Shown here: positions 20,141 to 34,507 of the stretch, piece by piece | Position numbering within the stretch: position 1 is the stretch's first letter | Layout of the letters: every line of letters starts with the position of its first letter | Assembly: GCA_035771165.1 (NCBI GenBank) | Contig: JAWNZC010000288.1 | Coordinates: 62,001 to 126,000, forward strand | Direction of reading: 5' to 3' | DNA from: Paragorgia papillata | Taxonomy: Eukaryota > Cnidaria > Anthozoa > Scleralcyonacea > Coralliidae | Length of the DNA: 64,000 nt | Translations under genes and position numbers: made by a program | Notes under the pieces: generated by a model | Database searches by the model: none | The model's input: the letters and a program-made list of their open reading frames with translations, nothing else | Told to the model about the DNA's origin: nothing

Positions 20141-20677
20141 TATCCAACCCCCAGTTTTCACTACGTCATACCTAATCTCATTAGTGTTCATTTTATAGCG
20201 GTGCGTTACGTCATTAGCGTCTAACCCAAGTGTTCCGAAACCCCCTAACCCTAGTTGCTACTCAAGCCCCCGTGTAATACGTCATAACCACTGGTCATAA
20301 CCGATAGCTCTCCGACTGATTCCCGAAGTTCTCGGTTACGTCATATGTACTAGAAACAATTAGCATTTATAGACCTTGGAGCGAGGGGAATTCGATGAAA
20401 AATATTACCCCGAGCGAAAGGTCTATAAATTATATATTATACCGAAACATATTTAACTTGAAATAATGTTAATAACTCAGGTACGTTTTTGTCTGAAACA
20501 GTGAAGAGTACGTACCGGATAGTTGTGGTCACTTACTTGCGATTGTGTAGAAAATACATCATCTCTTGTCCTTGAAAAGAAAAAAATAAATTATATATAT
20601 ATATATATATATATGAAATAAAAAATTAAAATTGCTTTGGGACATGTACATTCTTGTTACATATACTTTATACTTTA

Positions 20678-20734
<57 letters not shown>

Positions 20735-21808
20735 CAACTCACTGCCTGCGTATGTAGTGTTTCGGGTAGAGCAAAGTAAAAAGATGCTAAACTCTTTCCC
20801 ATCACATTTTAGGGGTTGTTCATGAGGCGGGCTAGCCCAGTTACCGCGGGCTGGTTTTATGTTACGAAAACCTTTCTACGACCGCAAAAAAGAATTAGAA
20901 TACCCTGTGTGGCTATGCTTACAGAAAAACGAAGCCAATTTTGCTTTGTTATATCATTCTGCCTTTCTCAAATAGTCGTAATAAGATTTTCGTGACATAA
21001 AACCAACCCGGTTAATCGAGCTAGCCCACTTCATATGAACCGCAGCCCCTTACTCTGATGAAGGGCTTTGCTCTTTTTGACGCTCTTCGCTCTGTCACTC
21101 GGCAGTTTACCAGCTTTTCACTTTGCTCTATAAATAATATAATCGATAAACGGTTCTTCTTGACATATATATGTACATAAAAGCGTCGTCTTAGCTCTCC
21201 TCTTAATATCGACAGCCAAAATAACGTTTTATTGCGCAAAACTACGAAGTTCACTGAGCCTCAATGTTTATAGTAAGACCAAACATAAAACAGAATGTAT
21301 GTAAATTTATAACCTTGTTTATTCTTTGGCGTCAGTTGGACGGCCTATAATTTGAAATCCTGATGGGGTAAATTAGGAAGAGATTTCACCGACTGTGACG
21401 GTAATTGAGTTGTTTTCTAGATAACTAATGCAATAAACTACTTGTTTTTATGTTGCAAGCCTTTTTATATGTCAGTATCATGATTCATCAGCGTTGCTTT
21501 CATCCCGATTACAAGATCGTCCGCAATAATTCCTAAATGAATAACACTAAACAGGCAACAACTTACTGTCACGTTGCCGGAAACTGAAATTTAAATCCTG
21601 ACAATAGTATGAGAAAAAAAATGTATTTAGCTAAACAAAATGACATTTAAACACTACACATTTCCTATCAGCATGCCAGATGTCAACTAGCGTGCATTGT
21701 AGCGTATTATTCATACGAAAACTGGTCACCTGTGTGATGGTTAATTATTTAGACACAATATGTTTCGCAACTGGATAAAACTCGTTAAGGTTTTGATTCT
21801 CGATCTTT

Positions 21809-22041
21809 GGAACATTCTGAGAAGATTTGTAATATATCTTCTCAGGCGAAAATTTCATCTTCATGGAATTTTTGCCGTTAAAGTTGACGGAAGTGACGTC
21901 AAAAGAGGAATCTGTAAAGTGGTTTTCATATAGAGAAATTCCTCCTTCGACGTCACTTCCGTCAACTTTAACGGGGGGAAAATCCATGAAGATGAAATTT
22001 TCGCCTGAGAAGATATATTACAAATCTTCTCAGAACGTTCC
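21809..22041. repeat. Uninterrupted palindromic MITE (empty transposon site), copy 2
   Basis: The same element as 2116-5218 in copy 1, but continuous. The site CAACTTTAACGGGG is intact at about 21964-21977, showing the pre-insertion state with a single TTAA. Confidence 0.88.
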
Positions 22042-22667
22042 AATTAGTATAAATATGTAAAGTCCCTGAGGATGACATAGGCACTTTAAAGACTTAGGGG
22101 CCGTTTACATGAATCCGGGATTGAGTTTCAATCCAGATTGAAATGCGAAGTCAGGCTAAGTTACCCGTAGTGTAGACGATAGAGACTAAAACAGTCACTC
22201 AAAAATTTCCAGAACAGTTAGTCATAGCTAGCGTTGTCTTTTCATAAAAGAGTTTTCTATTGTACAACAAATTGAATAGTTTTCGCCCTCTCCAACATGG
22301 AAACTCACAAGATAAAAGAAAAAAGTCAAACGCGCGACATTTTAAGCCGGTTTTCCACTAGGCGATTTTTTTCGCGCGAAGCGACTTTCTTTTGTTCGAA
22401 TTCAATAGATTTCTGATTAGTTCCAGCTCAGAGCTCATGAGACAAAAGAAAAAGTCGCTTCGCGCGAAAAAAGTCGCCTAGTGGAAAACCAGCTTTACGC
22501 CTAATGAAGATCCAGCTAATCTATACAAAGCAACATTTTTCAAAAACGATCATTACAAATGACTGTCTGCCGTACGTCTAACGGAAGACCATGGGTACGA
22601 GGTTGGTCTAACGGTTGATTTTCTACCTGAAATATCCATGTTCTTTCAAGACATCAATACAAGGGAA

Positions 22668-23724
22668 TTACTCCGCTGACCAAAGTTTGAATGTTCTGTC
22701 AAACGAGCTAGAGGCAATGTATTGACCATCTGGAAAGAACATTTGACATTAAATATTTTATAGACCTACGCTAAACGTAGCACACTGATACATGAATTTA
22801 AATTAAGACGAACTTAATTCGAATTAACTTCGTCGGTAATGCGACGTAAATGCGACGTCGAGTTAAACGTCGAATTTCAGTCGAATTTTATTGGTTTTAC
22901 TTGGACGCATTGAGCCTAAAAACGATTCCTTGCAAATATGGCGCCGAATTGTCGCAGACAGAAGAGAGGCATTTAATTGGACGCGACGATAATTCGCGTA
23001 ACTCGAACACGCATTACCGTCGCATTATCCTTCTGACTCCGACGAATTTAATTGCTGAGACCAATTTAATTCGTCTGTCGAATTAATCGAGTTACACGTC
23101 GCAGTTTCGTCGAATAAAATTCAAACAATATGACCTGATTATATGAGCTGATTAGTCGATGAATAAAAAAAACAACAAATATGGTGTAAGCCACATCAAC
23201 CTGGTGAAATATCGACACAAGAAACTTTCTGTTCATGACCAGCTAATGTTTTTAAAGGAATCCAACCAGGATGAGTCCACACCTAAAGAAGAGAGGCACA
23301 GGTGACACAAGCCACAAGTGAAAGCTTCAAGAAGTACACGTTAAATCAACTTACTTTTACTTTGCAGTCGTATGAACCAGATAAAAGATACTGATCTAAA
23401 ATAATGATTGACTAACATAAGTATCAAATCTAATCACACCACCATCATTATTAGCTCTAACAACACCACCATCAACACCATTACGTATACTACCACTCCA
23501 CCATCAACACCACTACGTATACTACCACTCCCACCACCAATAACAACAACACAAACAACAACACCACCAACACCACCAACAACAATACAAACAACACCAC
23601 CGACACAAACAACACCACCACCACCAACAACAACACCATCACGACAAACAACACCACTCCCACCACCACCAACAACAACAACACCAATAACACCACCACC
23701 AACACCAACACCACTACCACTACC

Positions 23725-23770
<46 letters not shown>

Positions 23771-23849
23771 GCAACACCAACACCACCACCACCACCAACA
23801 ACAACACACAACCACCACCAACAGCAACAACAACACAAACAACAACACC

Positions 23850-23898
<49 letters not shown>

Positions 23899-23906
23899 GC
23901 AACACC

Positions 23907-23938
<32 letters not shown>

Positions 23939-23981
23939 CAACACAACCACCACCAACAGCAACAACAACACAAACAACACC

Positions 23982-24030
<49 letters not shown>

Positions 24031-24220
24031 CAAACACCACCACCACCACCACCACCAAGGCACCAACACCACCAACAACAACACAAACAACACCACCGAC
24101 ACAAACAACACCACCACCACCAACAACAACACCATCACGACAAACAACACCACTCCCACCACCACCAACAACAACAACACCAATAACACCACCACCAACA
24201 CCAACACCACTACCACTACC

Positions 24221-24251
<31 letters not shown>

Positions 24252-24324
24252 GCAACACCACCACCACCAACAACAACACACAACCACCACCAACAGCAAC
24301 AACAACACAAACAACAACACCACC

Positions 24325-24388
<64 letters not shown>

Positions 24389-24393
24389 GCAAC

Positions 24394-24424
<31 letters not shown>

Positions 24425-27183
24425 CAACCACCACCAACAGCAACAACAACACAAACAACACCACCACCACCAACCAACAACAACAACAACAACAACAACA
24501 ACACAAACACCACCACCTACACCACCACCAAGGCACCAACACCACCACCAACAACAACAACCACAACACCATAACAAGAAATAAATACCAGCCAAGCAAA
24601 ATAAACGATAAGAACAAAGACAGAGCAATTTCATTTCAAGTTCTCACCGTGGAACTTGACGTACGATATAAGATTATTGTGAGCTGGAATGGTGTAAACA
24701 CTTTTTCTTTTCCGCAAATCCCAAATCATAACTTTTTGATCTTCGCTACCAGTTGCAACATGATAACTAAATCAAATCATAACATTATATTTATTACAGA
24801 ATTTCAATGGAATAACTACATTAATAAAAAAGAGAAAATGTTTATACCCGTTAGGAGCAAAATCAATTGCTAAAACTTTTTTTAAATGACCATCTAAAGG
24901 CATGATGCATTGTCCTGTCCGTAAGTCCCAAACTAAACCACGAGCATCTAAACCACTGTGAGAAATAAACGAAAAACAACAATTTCAAAAACAACAACCA
25001 CTATATAAATATATATATATTTACAACAGCGGATTAAACATTCGTTTCTTTTGAATTTTCTTCATGAATTATTAATTAATTAAAGTATGTACTACGTTAT
25101 ACGTTCTAGAGATGTTCCTAATCAGTAATCCTGGCCAAAAGTGTTGGGACAATATTCTGTTTTTGGCGATTTTGACTTAAGAACATCTGGTCAGGATTGT
25201 CTGATGAATGGTGAATTTAAAATAGTAGATGAAAAAGTTAGCTTAAATGTTGTTTATTAGCTTTGTTGGCCGTTCTTTGGCCTGATTCATTCGTTTCTTT
25301 TGAATTTTCTAAGCGTAACTCACCATGTTCCAGCGAGTGAGCCATCTGGGTGAAAAGCAATATCGTATACTTCTCGAGAATGACCTTCCTGAGAAGACAA
25401 AAACATCGTGCTATTTAATCAAAAGACATTTTGAACATTGTGAAAATTAACATTGTAAAAATATTTAAGAAATGGTTCATGGTTTGGCATGCTCCATCGA
25501 GTTATGGATGCACGCGGGAGGTTCGGAGAGCACGAAAAAAGCGTAAGAGTTGGTCGAGACGTAGCCGAGAACAACTCTAGATTTTTGAGTGCTCTCTCAA
25601 CTTCCCAAGTGCGACCATTACTCAATGGAGTACGCCAAACCATGAACCATTTCTTTTATAACAGAGAATCAGACACAAAACAACGGAAAACAATATTTAT
25701 TTAAAAAATGAGTTTCTCATTACATTTGAAATTACCATGCTCCATTGAGTGATGGAGCACGCACAGTAGCCAATAAAACATGTTATGCACCTGATGGAGT
25801 ACTTCCTTTAGTTGATTTAGGTCCCATAGTCGCCAAGAATTATCAAAACTGCAACAAACAGTAAGTTATGAATAACAAAATATCATACAAGATTACAACA
25901 AAAAAGAAAAGAAAACTATATCAGACAGAACAGAGAAAACCTTTTAAGAATAGTCTACCAAACGTGGGTTATCAAAAAATGCAGTTCACCGAAAATAAAA
26001 CATGTTCACTACAAGACTGTTCATTTATCATTACCGCTACGAAGCAGATACTTGCACGCATTGCGTACCTATTTTTATGTATAGGCACGTTTTCCGCGAT
26101 AAAGATATCAATCCAGGTATATATAGAGCTGACTGGTTCTGGGTTTCAAAAATACGCATCTATCTTGACTTCCAGGGGTGTACCAGATTGATGTTTTATT
26201 CAACACTCACCAACATGAAGCGAGAAATCGTCCCGAGGGATGATAAGCCACGCGGGACACACGTTTGTCGTGGCCTTCGATGTTGGCGATTGGAGTGTCA
26301 CTGAAATAGAAATAGAAATACATGTAGCAAAATGCAGAGTAGAAGAACGAATCCACAGTAGAGTGGCAGATGAAAATAGAAGAAGTGGAAAAGCGTAGTT
26401 TGGAAAAAAAATTGAAGCTAAAGATAGAACAAGGGAGAGAAAACAAAGAAGATATGATACGATGGAATTGCGCAATTATTAGGCAAAACGCGCAAACAAT
26501 TAGGCAAAACGCGCAAACGATTAGGCAAAACGAGCAAACGATTAGGCAAAACGAGCAAACGATTAGGCAAAACGAGCAAACGATTAGGCAAAACGAGCAA
26601 ACAATTAGGCAAAACGAGCAAACGATTAGGCAAAACGAGCAAACGATTAGGCAAAACGAGCAAACAATTAGGCAAAACGAGCAAACGATTAGGCAAAACG
26701 AGCAAACAATTAGGCAAAACGCGCAAACCGGCGATTAGGCAAATCCGGCAAAAGATTATTAAGCAAATTTCGAATGACACTAAAGACTTTTTCAAGATAC
26801 TGTCAGGATTGAAAATGTAAGAGAGAAAAGAAAGAAAAACCCCCAAAAACCAAATGCTACTTACGACTCCAGTGACCAAAGCTTCACATCGCCATCAGCT
26901 CCACATGACGCCATGCATGGTGAACTAGTGTCCAGGGAAATCGTGGCCTGAGGGTGAAATACAATTCCACCAACCCTTGAATTATGTCCTGAAAAAATGG
27001 CAAAACCATGAAAATTAACCCTTCATACTTATTCGCCACAACAGAATTACTACGTCCATCAACTTCTGTCATGTATCAAGTGTCAGGAGTATAATCTCTG
27101 TACAAACTTGTGCAAGTGTATTACCTCGTAATGTCCTAATCAAAGAACAGTCAGGTACTGACCACAACTTGCACAGACCACTC
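22668..27183 (-). CDS. PRPF4: PRPF4 C-terminal WD40 half, copy 2
   Basis: Same ten-exon structure as copy 1: 27125-27183, 26865-26988, 26211-26300, 25791-25848, 25324-25388, 24848-24955, 24648-24766, 23355-23395, 23201-23282, 22668-22729. The stop is TAA (22668-22670). The frame is open throughout, and I saw no coding change from copy 1 in the exons compared. One base differs inside the intron donor after exon 23201-23282 (GTTGATG here, GTTGGTG elsewhere). The intron upstream of exon 23355-23395 is the longest of the four because of a 496-bp duplication within the CAA/CCA tract. N-terminal exons are not found. The upstream neighbour on the same strand is again the DENND4-like exon (27616-27672). 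Confidence 0.92.
23396..24647 (-). repeat. PRPF4 intron with expanded CAA/CCA tract, copy 2
   Basis: The block containing CACCGACACAAACAACACC appears at about 23598 and again at about 24094, a shift of 496 bp. It is preceded by a copy of the tract end (CAAGGCACCAACACC). The tract was therefore partly duplicated in tandem, unlike the point expansions in copies 3 and 4. Confidence 0.93.
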
Positions 27184-27615
27184 CTGCAAAAATATTAAAA
27201 ATATATAGTGCAAACGACTCGTACATGCTGTGACTTTATCTGTTATGTAAATCAACAGTGCATGTATCATTGTAGAAACGCACGGAAAAATAGAATCAAT
27301 TTTCTTAAATACGCGTATATATTCAGTATCATACAACAATATTCCCCCGTTGATAACTCTTTCCAATAAATCCATACAGTACAGTTGTAAATAACTGGGC
27401 TTTGTCTAATATTGGCAGACTCAACAACCACTGAAGATTCTTTAACACTAGCAGACTGGACAACCACTGGGCTCTTATTAGGCCTGGCAGACTCAACCAC
27501 TGGGCTCTTAACAACACTGGCAGACTGAACAACCACTGAATATTCTTGAACACTTGCAGACTGGACAACCACTGGACAAGTTGTATCGATGGCATTTCAA
27601 TAATTACGGACTTAC

Positions 27616-30600
27616 CATCCCTCTGTTTAGATTCTTGTTAATTAAACAAAATGCATGAGGAGTTTTCTCATTCTAAAAAAAAGAAGAGTAACCACTATAG
27701 TTGCAGTAAAATAAAAGTAGTGTGCTGCGTAGGCAGTGTAGAAACAACAATCGAAATATATAAGGTTAGATATACTGCCGAAACAGAGAACGTAGGAGTC
27801 TAACGTTTCGAGCGAAGGCCCTTCGTCAGAGAGAAACGTTAGACTCCTACGTCACTCTTTACGTTTCTCTCTGACGAAGGGCCTTCGCTCGAAACGTTAG
27901 ACTCCTACGTTCTCTGTTTCGGCAGTGTATCTATAACCTTACTATATTTCGATAGTTGCAGTAACTACAGTTGAACCCCTATTAACCCCGCTTAAGAGGG
28001 GTGTCCGCTTAAAAGGGATTGCACAGTAGGGGGTACGCATGTGGTGACAAGCTTTTACGGTTTATAGTAGCCTGCGCTGGGGTGATAGGGGAAGGGAGCG
28101 CCTGCAGGCGCCTATTGTTATTTTTCGTGCCGCCCCCTAATTAAAACAATGTATTTTTGTAGCCTAGTTTCTAGGCCTTTTGTTTCCGTCATGTGCTTGG
28201 CCGCGTAATCAGTTTGGGTTCTTGGGAAGACTGGGGAGAGGCTGGAAACGAGAAGGCCTAGCAACATTCGTAAAAAGGTCCTGCCCAGAATCGTTCTGGC
28301 CCTTCGAGTGTTCCTGGGATCTAGTATACATCTACCGTAGACAACACTGAGCGACAGTATAAAAGCACAAGGATATCTGTGAAGATTTTACCAAAGATCT
28401 TGGCGATCGAAAGAAGGGAATTATGGAATATATTCCAATTGGAGCTCGGAATGAAAATGTAACTGTTTAACTTTCAACTTTTGGCGGTTGCAGAAGGAAA
28501 GCTAGCGATAAGAAAGCTAGGCTAGTGAAACTTCGTCGATCCGAGGTGAGCAGGCTTGTATTGTTTTATGCAGATGGAATATTAAATGTCGAAAAACACT
28601 TAGAACATCATAATATCACAACTCTAGAGACTAGGCTAGTATTTTTGGAAGTTGTCAATTTCAAAAACCTGAGCTAAATAGCTTAATTAATTTGGAAGTT
28701 GATCGAATAAAAACACGTCATTCTAGAATTAACTAAAATAGCACAGTTATGAATGAGCATGTGTATCAAAGTGCTTTCTTGATTCAGGAATTTGTGTGGT
28801 ATATGTTCGCTGTGTTAGCGTCTGACAACATTATATTATTCTGCTGCTGCTATATGTTGGCTGGTTTACAGTTATAAATGTTATAAACAATTTATGTTGA
28901 GTGGGCTACAGAAAGCTCAGACAGATTATTTTTGTAGTTATAAAACATGTGTATGTAACGACTATGACGATCAATAATATAATCATAACATACCGCGAAG
29001 CAATAATAGAATAATAGTTAAATTCTATAATAGTGAATGTTATTTTCCACTCACAACTGGCGCTGATGGCCACTGCAGCCGGAGAAGTACGCCTGAGTAG
29101 ATCCCACTGATTCGAATCAAAGCGATTATAAGAAATTCTAAATTAAATGATGTTTTGGCAAACCAATGCATGTCAGACAATTAATTCAGTTACTCGCCGT
29201 TAAGCCGAAGGGGCCACGTCTTGCATGAAAATCTGACAGTAATTAACTGTTGGAAAACCAGCGAATAAACATTTTCCTTTGGATGCACATGCAGCTGCCA
29301 CTCTCTCAGTCGCAGTTTATTTTGAATTCGTTTCCTTCTACTATGCAAGGCACATTTTCGCAACGCTCTGCAGCGGAAATTCAAACTCTCTTGATTGATA
29401 GGTCATTAGCGTGTCAACCAATAGATTGCGAGCGAACGCTATACACGAAAAATAACAATGGGTGACTGCGCAGGCGCTCCTTTCACTGTCCGTCCCAATC
29501 CCCAGCGCCGGCTACGCAGGCTAGGTTTATATCAGACTAGTTCCTAGTCCTCTTTTCTCTCGAACGTATTTTGGTGACGTCACAGAATAGGGATCGAGCG
29601 AGAGGACTAGCGGAAAATGTTCATCTTTATCTATCATGAATCCTGCTGGAGCTCGGATTCTTTAATCTTTATGAACGAGGGCACTTAAATAAACTTCTTC
29701 TTGAGAGCAGACAGCAAACGAGTAGGTTTCTTTGTATTACATTACGTTAAAAGAGGTTGTTACATACGAGGCTTTATAAAGTAGTGTTCGGCGTAGGAAG
29801 TGATTGTATTGAAACACATTTTTACAAATCGAAATATGCTATTTTAACGTTTCGGCAGTAGACCAACCTTGCTATATGATGTTATAAAGAATTGTGCAGA
29901 CCGACGTGAGTGTTATCTGCCTTGGTTTTCCGCCAAACGGCCGTTTGGTGCCTGTATAATTTGGGGCCAGTTTTGGGGCCAGATTTGGGGCCAAGCAAAA
30001 CATTTTATTCCAGGCCTCTCACAATTTCGGTCTGCCGCACGACATTAAAAAGAGAGGCCTGGGAACCAGGCTGGGTTTATATATGTAGTTTGTTTCCACT
30101 ATAATTTTATAAAACAATCAATACAGCACCAACTGACTTAAACAAGTTCACAATTCAAAGTGTTTGTCTCTCACAATAGAGCCATAAGGAGGTCTGCGAA
30201 GGAGACTAGAGGTGAGCAGGCTTGTATTATTTTATGCAGATGGCAATAGTAAATGTCGGGAAATACTTAGAACATCATAATATCACAATTCTTCCTCAAT
30301 AAACAACCAAGCTGTAAAGTGAAAGTGTTTACGAATTTTGCTAGGCCTTCCCCAGCGGGTCCGTTCGTAACATTTCCAAAACGCGTTAACCGAGGAAGGC
30401 CTAGAAACTAGGCTAGTTATTCCATAAGTTTTAAATGTTTACGCTACGTTAGGCTACACTGCATGTACTGCTTAATAAACGAGTAGGAGTGTTTAGTCAG
30501 ATATAAAGACACGAGGCGAAGCCGAGTGTTTTTATATCTGATAAAACACGAACTGCGAGTTTATTGAACGGCTTCAAAAACGAACCACTTGGTAAGTTCA

Positions 30601-31383
30601 TTGGCGTAGTAAGTTTGAAAAATAACCTTGTCTAAGCCGAGAAAATCAAAGCTAAAGTTTATGTAAATCAGGAGGTATCTTTATCACATATAAAGACATT
30701 GATTAAACATTAATTTCTTTTAAATTTTCCTCATGAATTATTAATGAGTTTTTGAAGACGATATGCTACATTGAAAGCCGTAATCAAACGAGGACGCAAG
30801 TCGTCGCAAGTTGGCAGTCAGAATTTCTGTGGCGGTCGTTTGAACACCCAAATTAACAAAATAAAGGTTTCATGAGTGTTTTAAACAAGTTTTAACTTTG
30901 TCACGGTACATGATATTTTCGGAAAACTATTCAGAGCGGCTGGCTGATATAGCGTGACTGCCAACTTGCGATGACTTGCGTTGTCGTTTGATTAGGGCTT
31001 TAGAGAACAAATGTTTACAATGGGCTTGTCTCACCCCCACGTGACCCTGACCTCTGCCTTATTGTGATTGGTCAATTAGCGTTTGAGGGCAAAATATTTT
31101 GCCCTCAAACGCTATAACTAACCAATCGCAGTAAGGAAGAGGTGAGGGTCACGTGGGGGGTGAGACAAGGCCATTGGTGAAACTTACTTTGCTGGTTATT
31201 ATAACTTTAATCGCAGTCACTGCCAATGCCAATGAAGTATGAGTAACTTTGGAAGAATACCGACGATAAGTGATAAATATTCTGCTGCCTCCACTGTCGC
31301 TAATATTTGCGGAATGTCCATTCGGAGTAGTGTCCAAAATATCACAACCTGCTATCAACCGTTCCTTTCCCTCATACAAAACA
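27616..31383 (-). CDS. DENND4: DENND4-family MABP-domain exons, partial, copy 2
   Basis: Exons 31188-31383 and 27616-27672, identical in structure and phase to copy 1 and again followed by PRPF4 exons, not the rest of DENND4. The intron carries the copy-2-specific 9-bp deletion near 28066. Function as a complete exchange factor is not possible from these exons alone. Confidence 0.83.
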
Positions 31384-31421
31384 CTAAAACAAACACAAGA
31401 AATGTCAAAATTAAATGCCGG

Positions 31422-31961
31422 GAAGCACGGGTGGTGTGTGCTGGAATGGGCGCTGCCTCTCACCAAAAAGTTAAGCCCGGTTAGACGGGGTTAGTACTTG
31501 GATGGGCGACAGCTTGGGAATGACCCCGTTGTCGAGCTTGGAACTCATGTGAGTAGAGTTGTAGTTGATCTCTCCTGCGCTTCGAGGGTTTTTCGCCGGG
31601 TTCTCCGGTTTTCCTCCCTCCGTAAAATCGACATGCCCACAGGTTTCCTCCGGGTACTCCGGTTTATTTATTTATTAACACTGATTTGTATCTAACTGAT
31701 ACCGGAGAAACAACACCAGGACTTGAGGTCCCTTACAAGGTTGTTCTCCTAAGATCGAATTGTTGATTTTACGGAGGGAGGAAAACCGGAGAACCCGGCG
31801 AAAAACCCTCGAAGCACAGGAGAAATCAACTATACAATAAGCTCAAGCCTGTGACAAGGTTTTTCCTAAGCGGTCACCCATCCAAGTACTAACCCCGTCC
31901 AATCAGGCTTAACAGTTTGGATCGCAGCGGTGAGAGGCGATCTTCGAATCCGTGCTTCGCC
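31422..31961. mobile_element. Inverted pair of 5S-derived SINEs, copy 2
   Basis: Same arrangement as 14061-14600, with plus-strand and minus-strand 5S-like promoter blocks facing each other and the tail of one inserted in the other. It is unchanged, showing the insertions predate the array. Confidence 0.85.
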
Positions 31962-32658
31962 ATCCGCGCATCCTGTTAGTAACACTGGACCAATGAGGGA
32001 TGGCCCTTACTGGACCTCTAGGGAGAACAGTTGAGATATAACTGATAGAGTTATCCAGTATAAATAAAGTTAGTTTAGTTTACTCTGGTTTCCTCCTGTA
32101 GTAACACTGGACCAGTGAGGGATGGCCCTTACTGGACCACGCAGTTTGTTCCTACGTAAGGACTGACGTAATGACCGTGATTCAGCAAGCTGACTGTCGC
32201 TGAAATGTAAGATATATAAACACAGCAACTCGATGTATTAGATTAGATTTAGAAGCGAGAGTTGTGAGACTGAGTGACCGAGATGTGAGAACCGAAGGTG
32301 CGATGTAGCTAGAGAAGACGTTTGTAACGTTCAGCTGTCCAATCTCGTTTGTCAATAAAGTTGTTCCAGAATCAGAGAAGAAAGTCTCTTCACTATGGCC
32401 CAAAAACACGCTACACTCGAGCGACGAGCAGTCACCTTGATCAGAAAATCAGATGTAAATTCGTGAATAGCGGCAAATCAGGCGAAATAATAAACGTCGA
32501 AGTACTGCTAGGTTACAAAATAAATATAAATAACTTCATGCGAGTCCCAAACCAAAGTGTTCTAAGCACCACAAACGTCGAAGCACTATTTTTCAAATCA
32601 CGTTCGCTCCTCGAAAGTTCATAATGAAGTGAAGCATTTCCGGTGCGAAATTGATAAT

Positions 32659-33538
32659 ATGGTTCAAGCGCAATGCATTGTGGGAAGAGCTTCGTACCTC
32701 CTCTGGATAGGCACTAAAATATGGGGAACCGGAAGCAGTAAGTAGAAATTTAAATTAGTTTCGAGGAAAATATGCAAAAACAGATAGACTACGACTAATT
32801 GGAATTGTATCAATCTCCGATCATTAATTCAGATAATTTTACTTAAAATGTTTTAGCTTCAATATGATTCAGAAGTGCCGCAATGGGCCGGGGTGCGCGG
32901 CTATCAGGCCCCTCAATATTTCAAAAATATGACAAAAAAATAACTGAAAGTTCCTAGGGGAACCTGTCGCACTTGTGCTCAATAATTATACAAGAGCGTG
33001 TTAATTTTATCATTAATCAATTCCACAATTATTCAATTAACGAAGGCCATCTGGCAGAATACTCATGTAAAGATGTTTTTTTATACCTAGATTTAAATAA
33101 AGTTCATTCATTCACTATTACACGAATTATCCCAGTAACCAGTTAATTAACATCTTGCGCTTTTACTGATTTAAGATAAATAACCGGAAAGAAGCGTACA
33201 AGATCGATCATATATTATTCTATTTACTTTTTATTATATTTGTTGTATTCTTCCTCACAGGTTTTTCATTGCCTGCTGTAATGGAACAGGCAAATGGCAG
33301 CACCATGGGATACTGCTTAGACAATGTCAAGGATGATAAAACACTTGAGGAGATTGTAATCGATACTTATAATCAGGTAAACTCTTTGGGCAGCATGCGA
33401 AACAATAGGTATATCCCTCCTGTTTCGGAACGTATACACACAAAAGTTAATTTAGGCCACATAAAAAAATTCCTTGATTCACATCATAACATTTTGAAAA
33501 TGTTGAGGAGGCGGGAAGTTTATATTTATTTTCAATAA
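32659..33538 (+). CDS. Unassigned plus-strand two-exon candidate, copy 2
   Basis: Exact counterpart of 15298-16177 (exons 32659-32737 and 33261-33538). No change is seen, but copies are so similar overall that conservation is not evidence of coding. Family unknown. Confidence 0.28.
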
Positions 33539-34507
33539 ATATAAAAACAACAAAAATTTCTAAATTAAAGAAGGAGGTCCTTTTATATTTCTTTGTTTTT
33601 CCAATAAATACACAGCTTCAATAACTATCACAAACCAAAACGAAATTTTTTTGTTTGTTAATATCACGAAACACACCACTAAAGCATAGTTTTAAAACAC
33701 TGTTACTTGTTTGTCACTTGTTGAACTACAAACTGTAACACTTACTATTCCAATCAATAAGAACGCAATATTAAAATTTAAAAATCCCAACTTGTACCAC
33801 AAGTACTCTGCAGTAGTTATATACTGCCTGGCAGCATATTGCAACCTATTTGACTTGGGTCAACGTCAGACATCGAATATAAAATATAAGAATATTTCCT
33901 TTGTTTATGAACTCGGTCGGGAGGTACATTTATATTTTATAACAAATACAAAAATATGTCTACGCGGACTCAACATACGGTCCGGAGGTGACCATGTTTT
34001 TACGTGACCTTAAGCAATATACTGCATGTATTGGCAAGGTGCCAAGGTAGTTTGAATAAAAGATAAAATTTTATGAAGTGCATGCTTCGAAAAATCCAGC
34101 TGACTATTCTCTGAAGAGGGGGTATTACACTGATCTACAACGAAACTTCAATAAAGTTCTTTACTGATTCCCGCTTGTTGAAATTTGTGTCATTTTGAAA
34201 ATTTGACGATTGGCTTTTTGTTCTAATTTTGTGATAGGCAATTCAATAACACAAGTAAATTCTATATTAATTATAAGTTTGCTATAAGTACAAATCACTC
34301 GGTATTTCTATCTATACTTTTTGGTCAAAATGTTTACTGAGTTGTAATATATTTATAGGACATACAAGGCTTTTAGATCATGTGACAGGCGTTACATTAT
34401 GCATATTAAACATATTTACTCAAACACAGTTACGCAGTTATGTTGGAATAAAATCATTATTTCTTGATATTTTATATTTCTGTTGACTTTCGTGCGTGCT
34501 GCTTCGA

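Larger units (their letters stand above)
18390..20212. other. 1.8-kb segment present in copies 2-4, absent from copy 1
   Basis: Non-coding as far as I can see, and rich in hairpins: 18480-18640 (GGACGAG...ATCATGCT arms), 18749-18950, 19379-19490 and 19719-20140. Possible short splice-bounded pieces (ATG...GTAAGT at 18703-18723 on plus; 19012-19039 on minus) have no family match. Equivalents are at 35864-37686 and 52884-54706. Copy 1 passes directly from the sequence before it to the sequence after it at 525/526. Confidence 0.85.
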
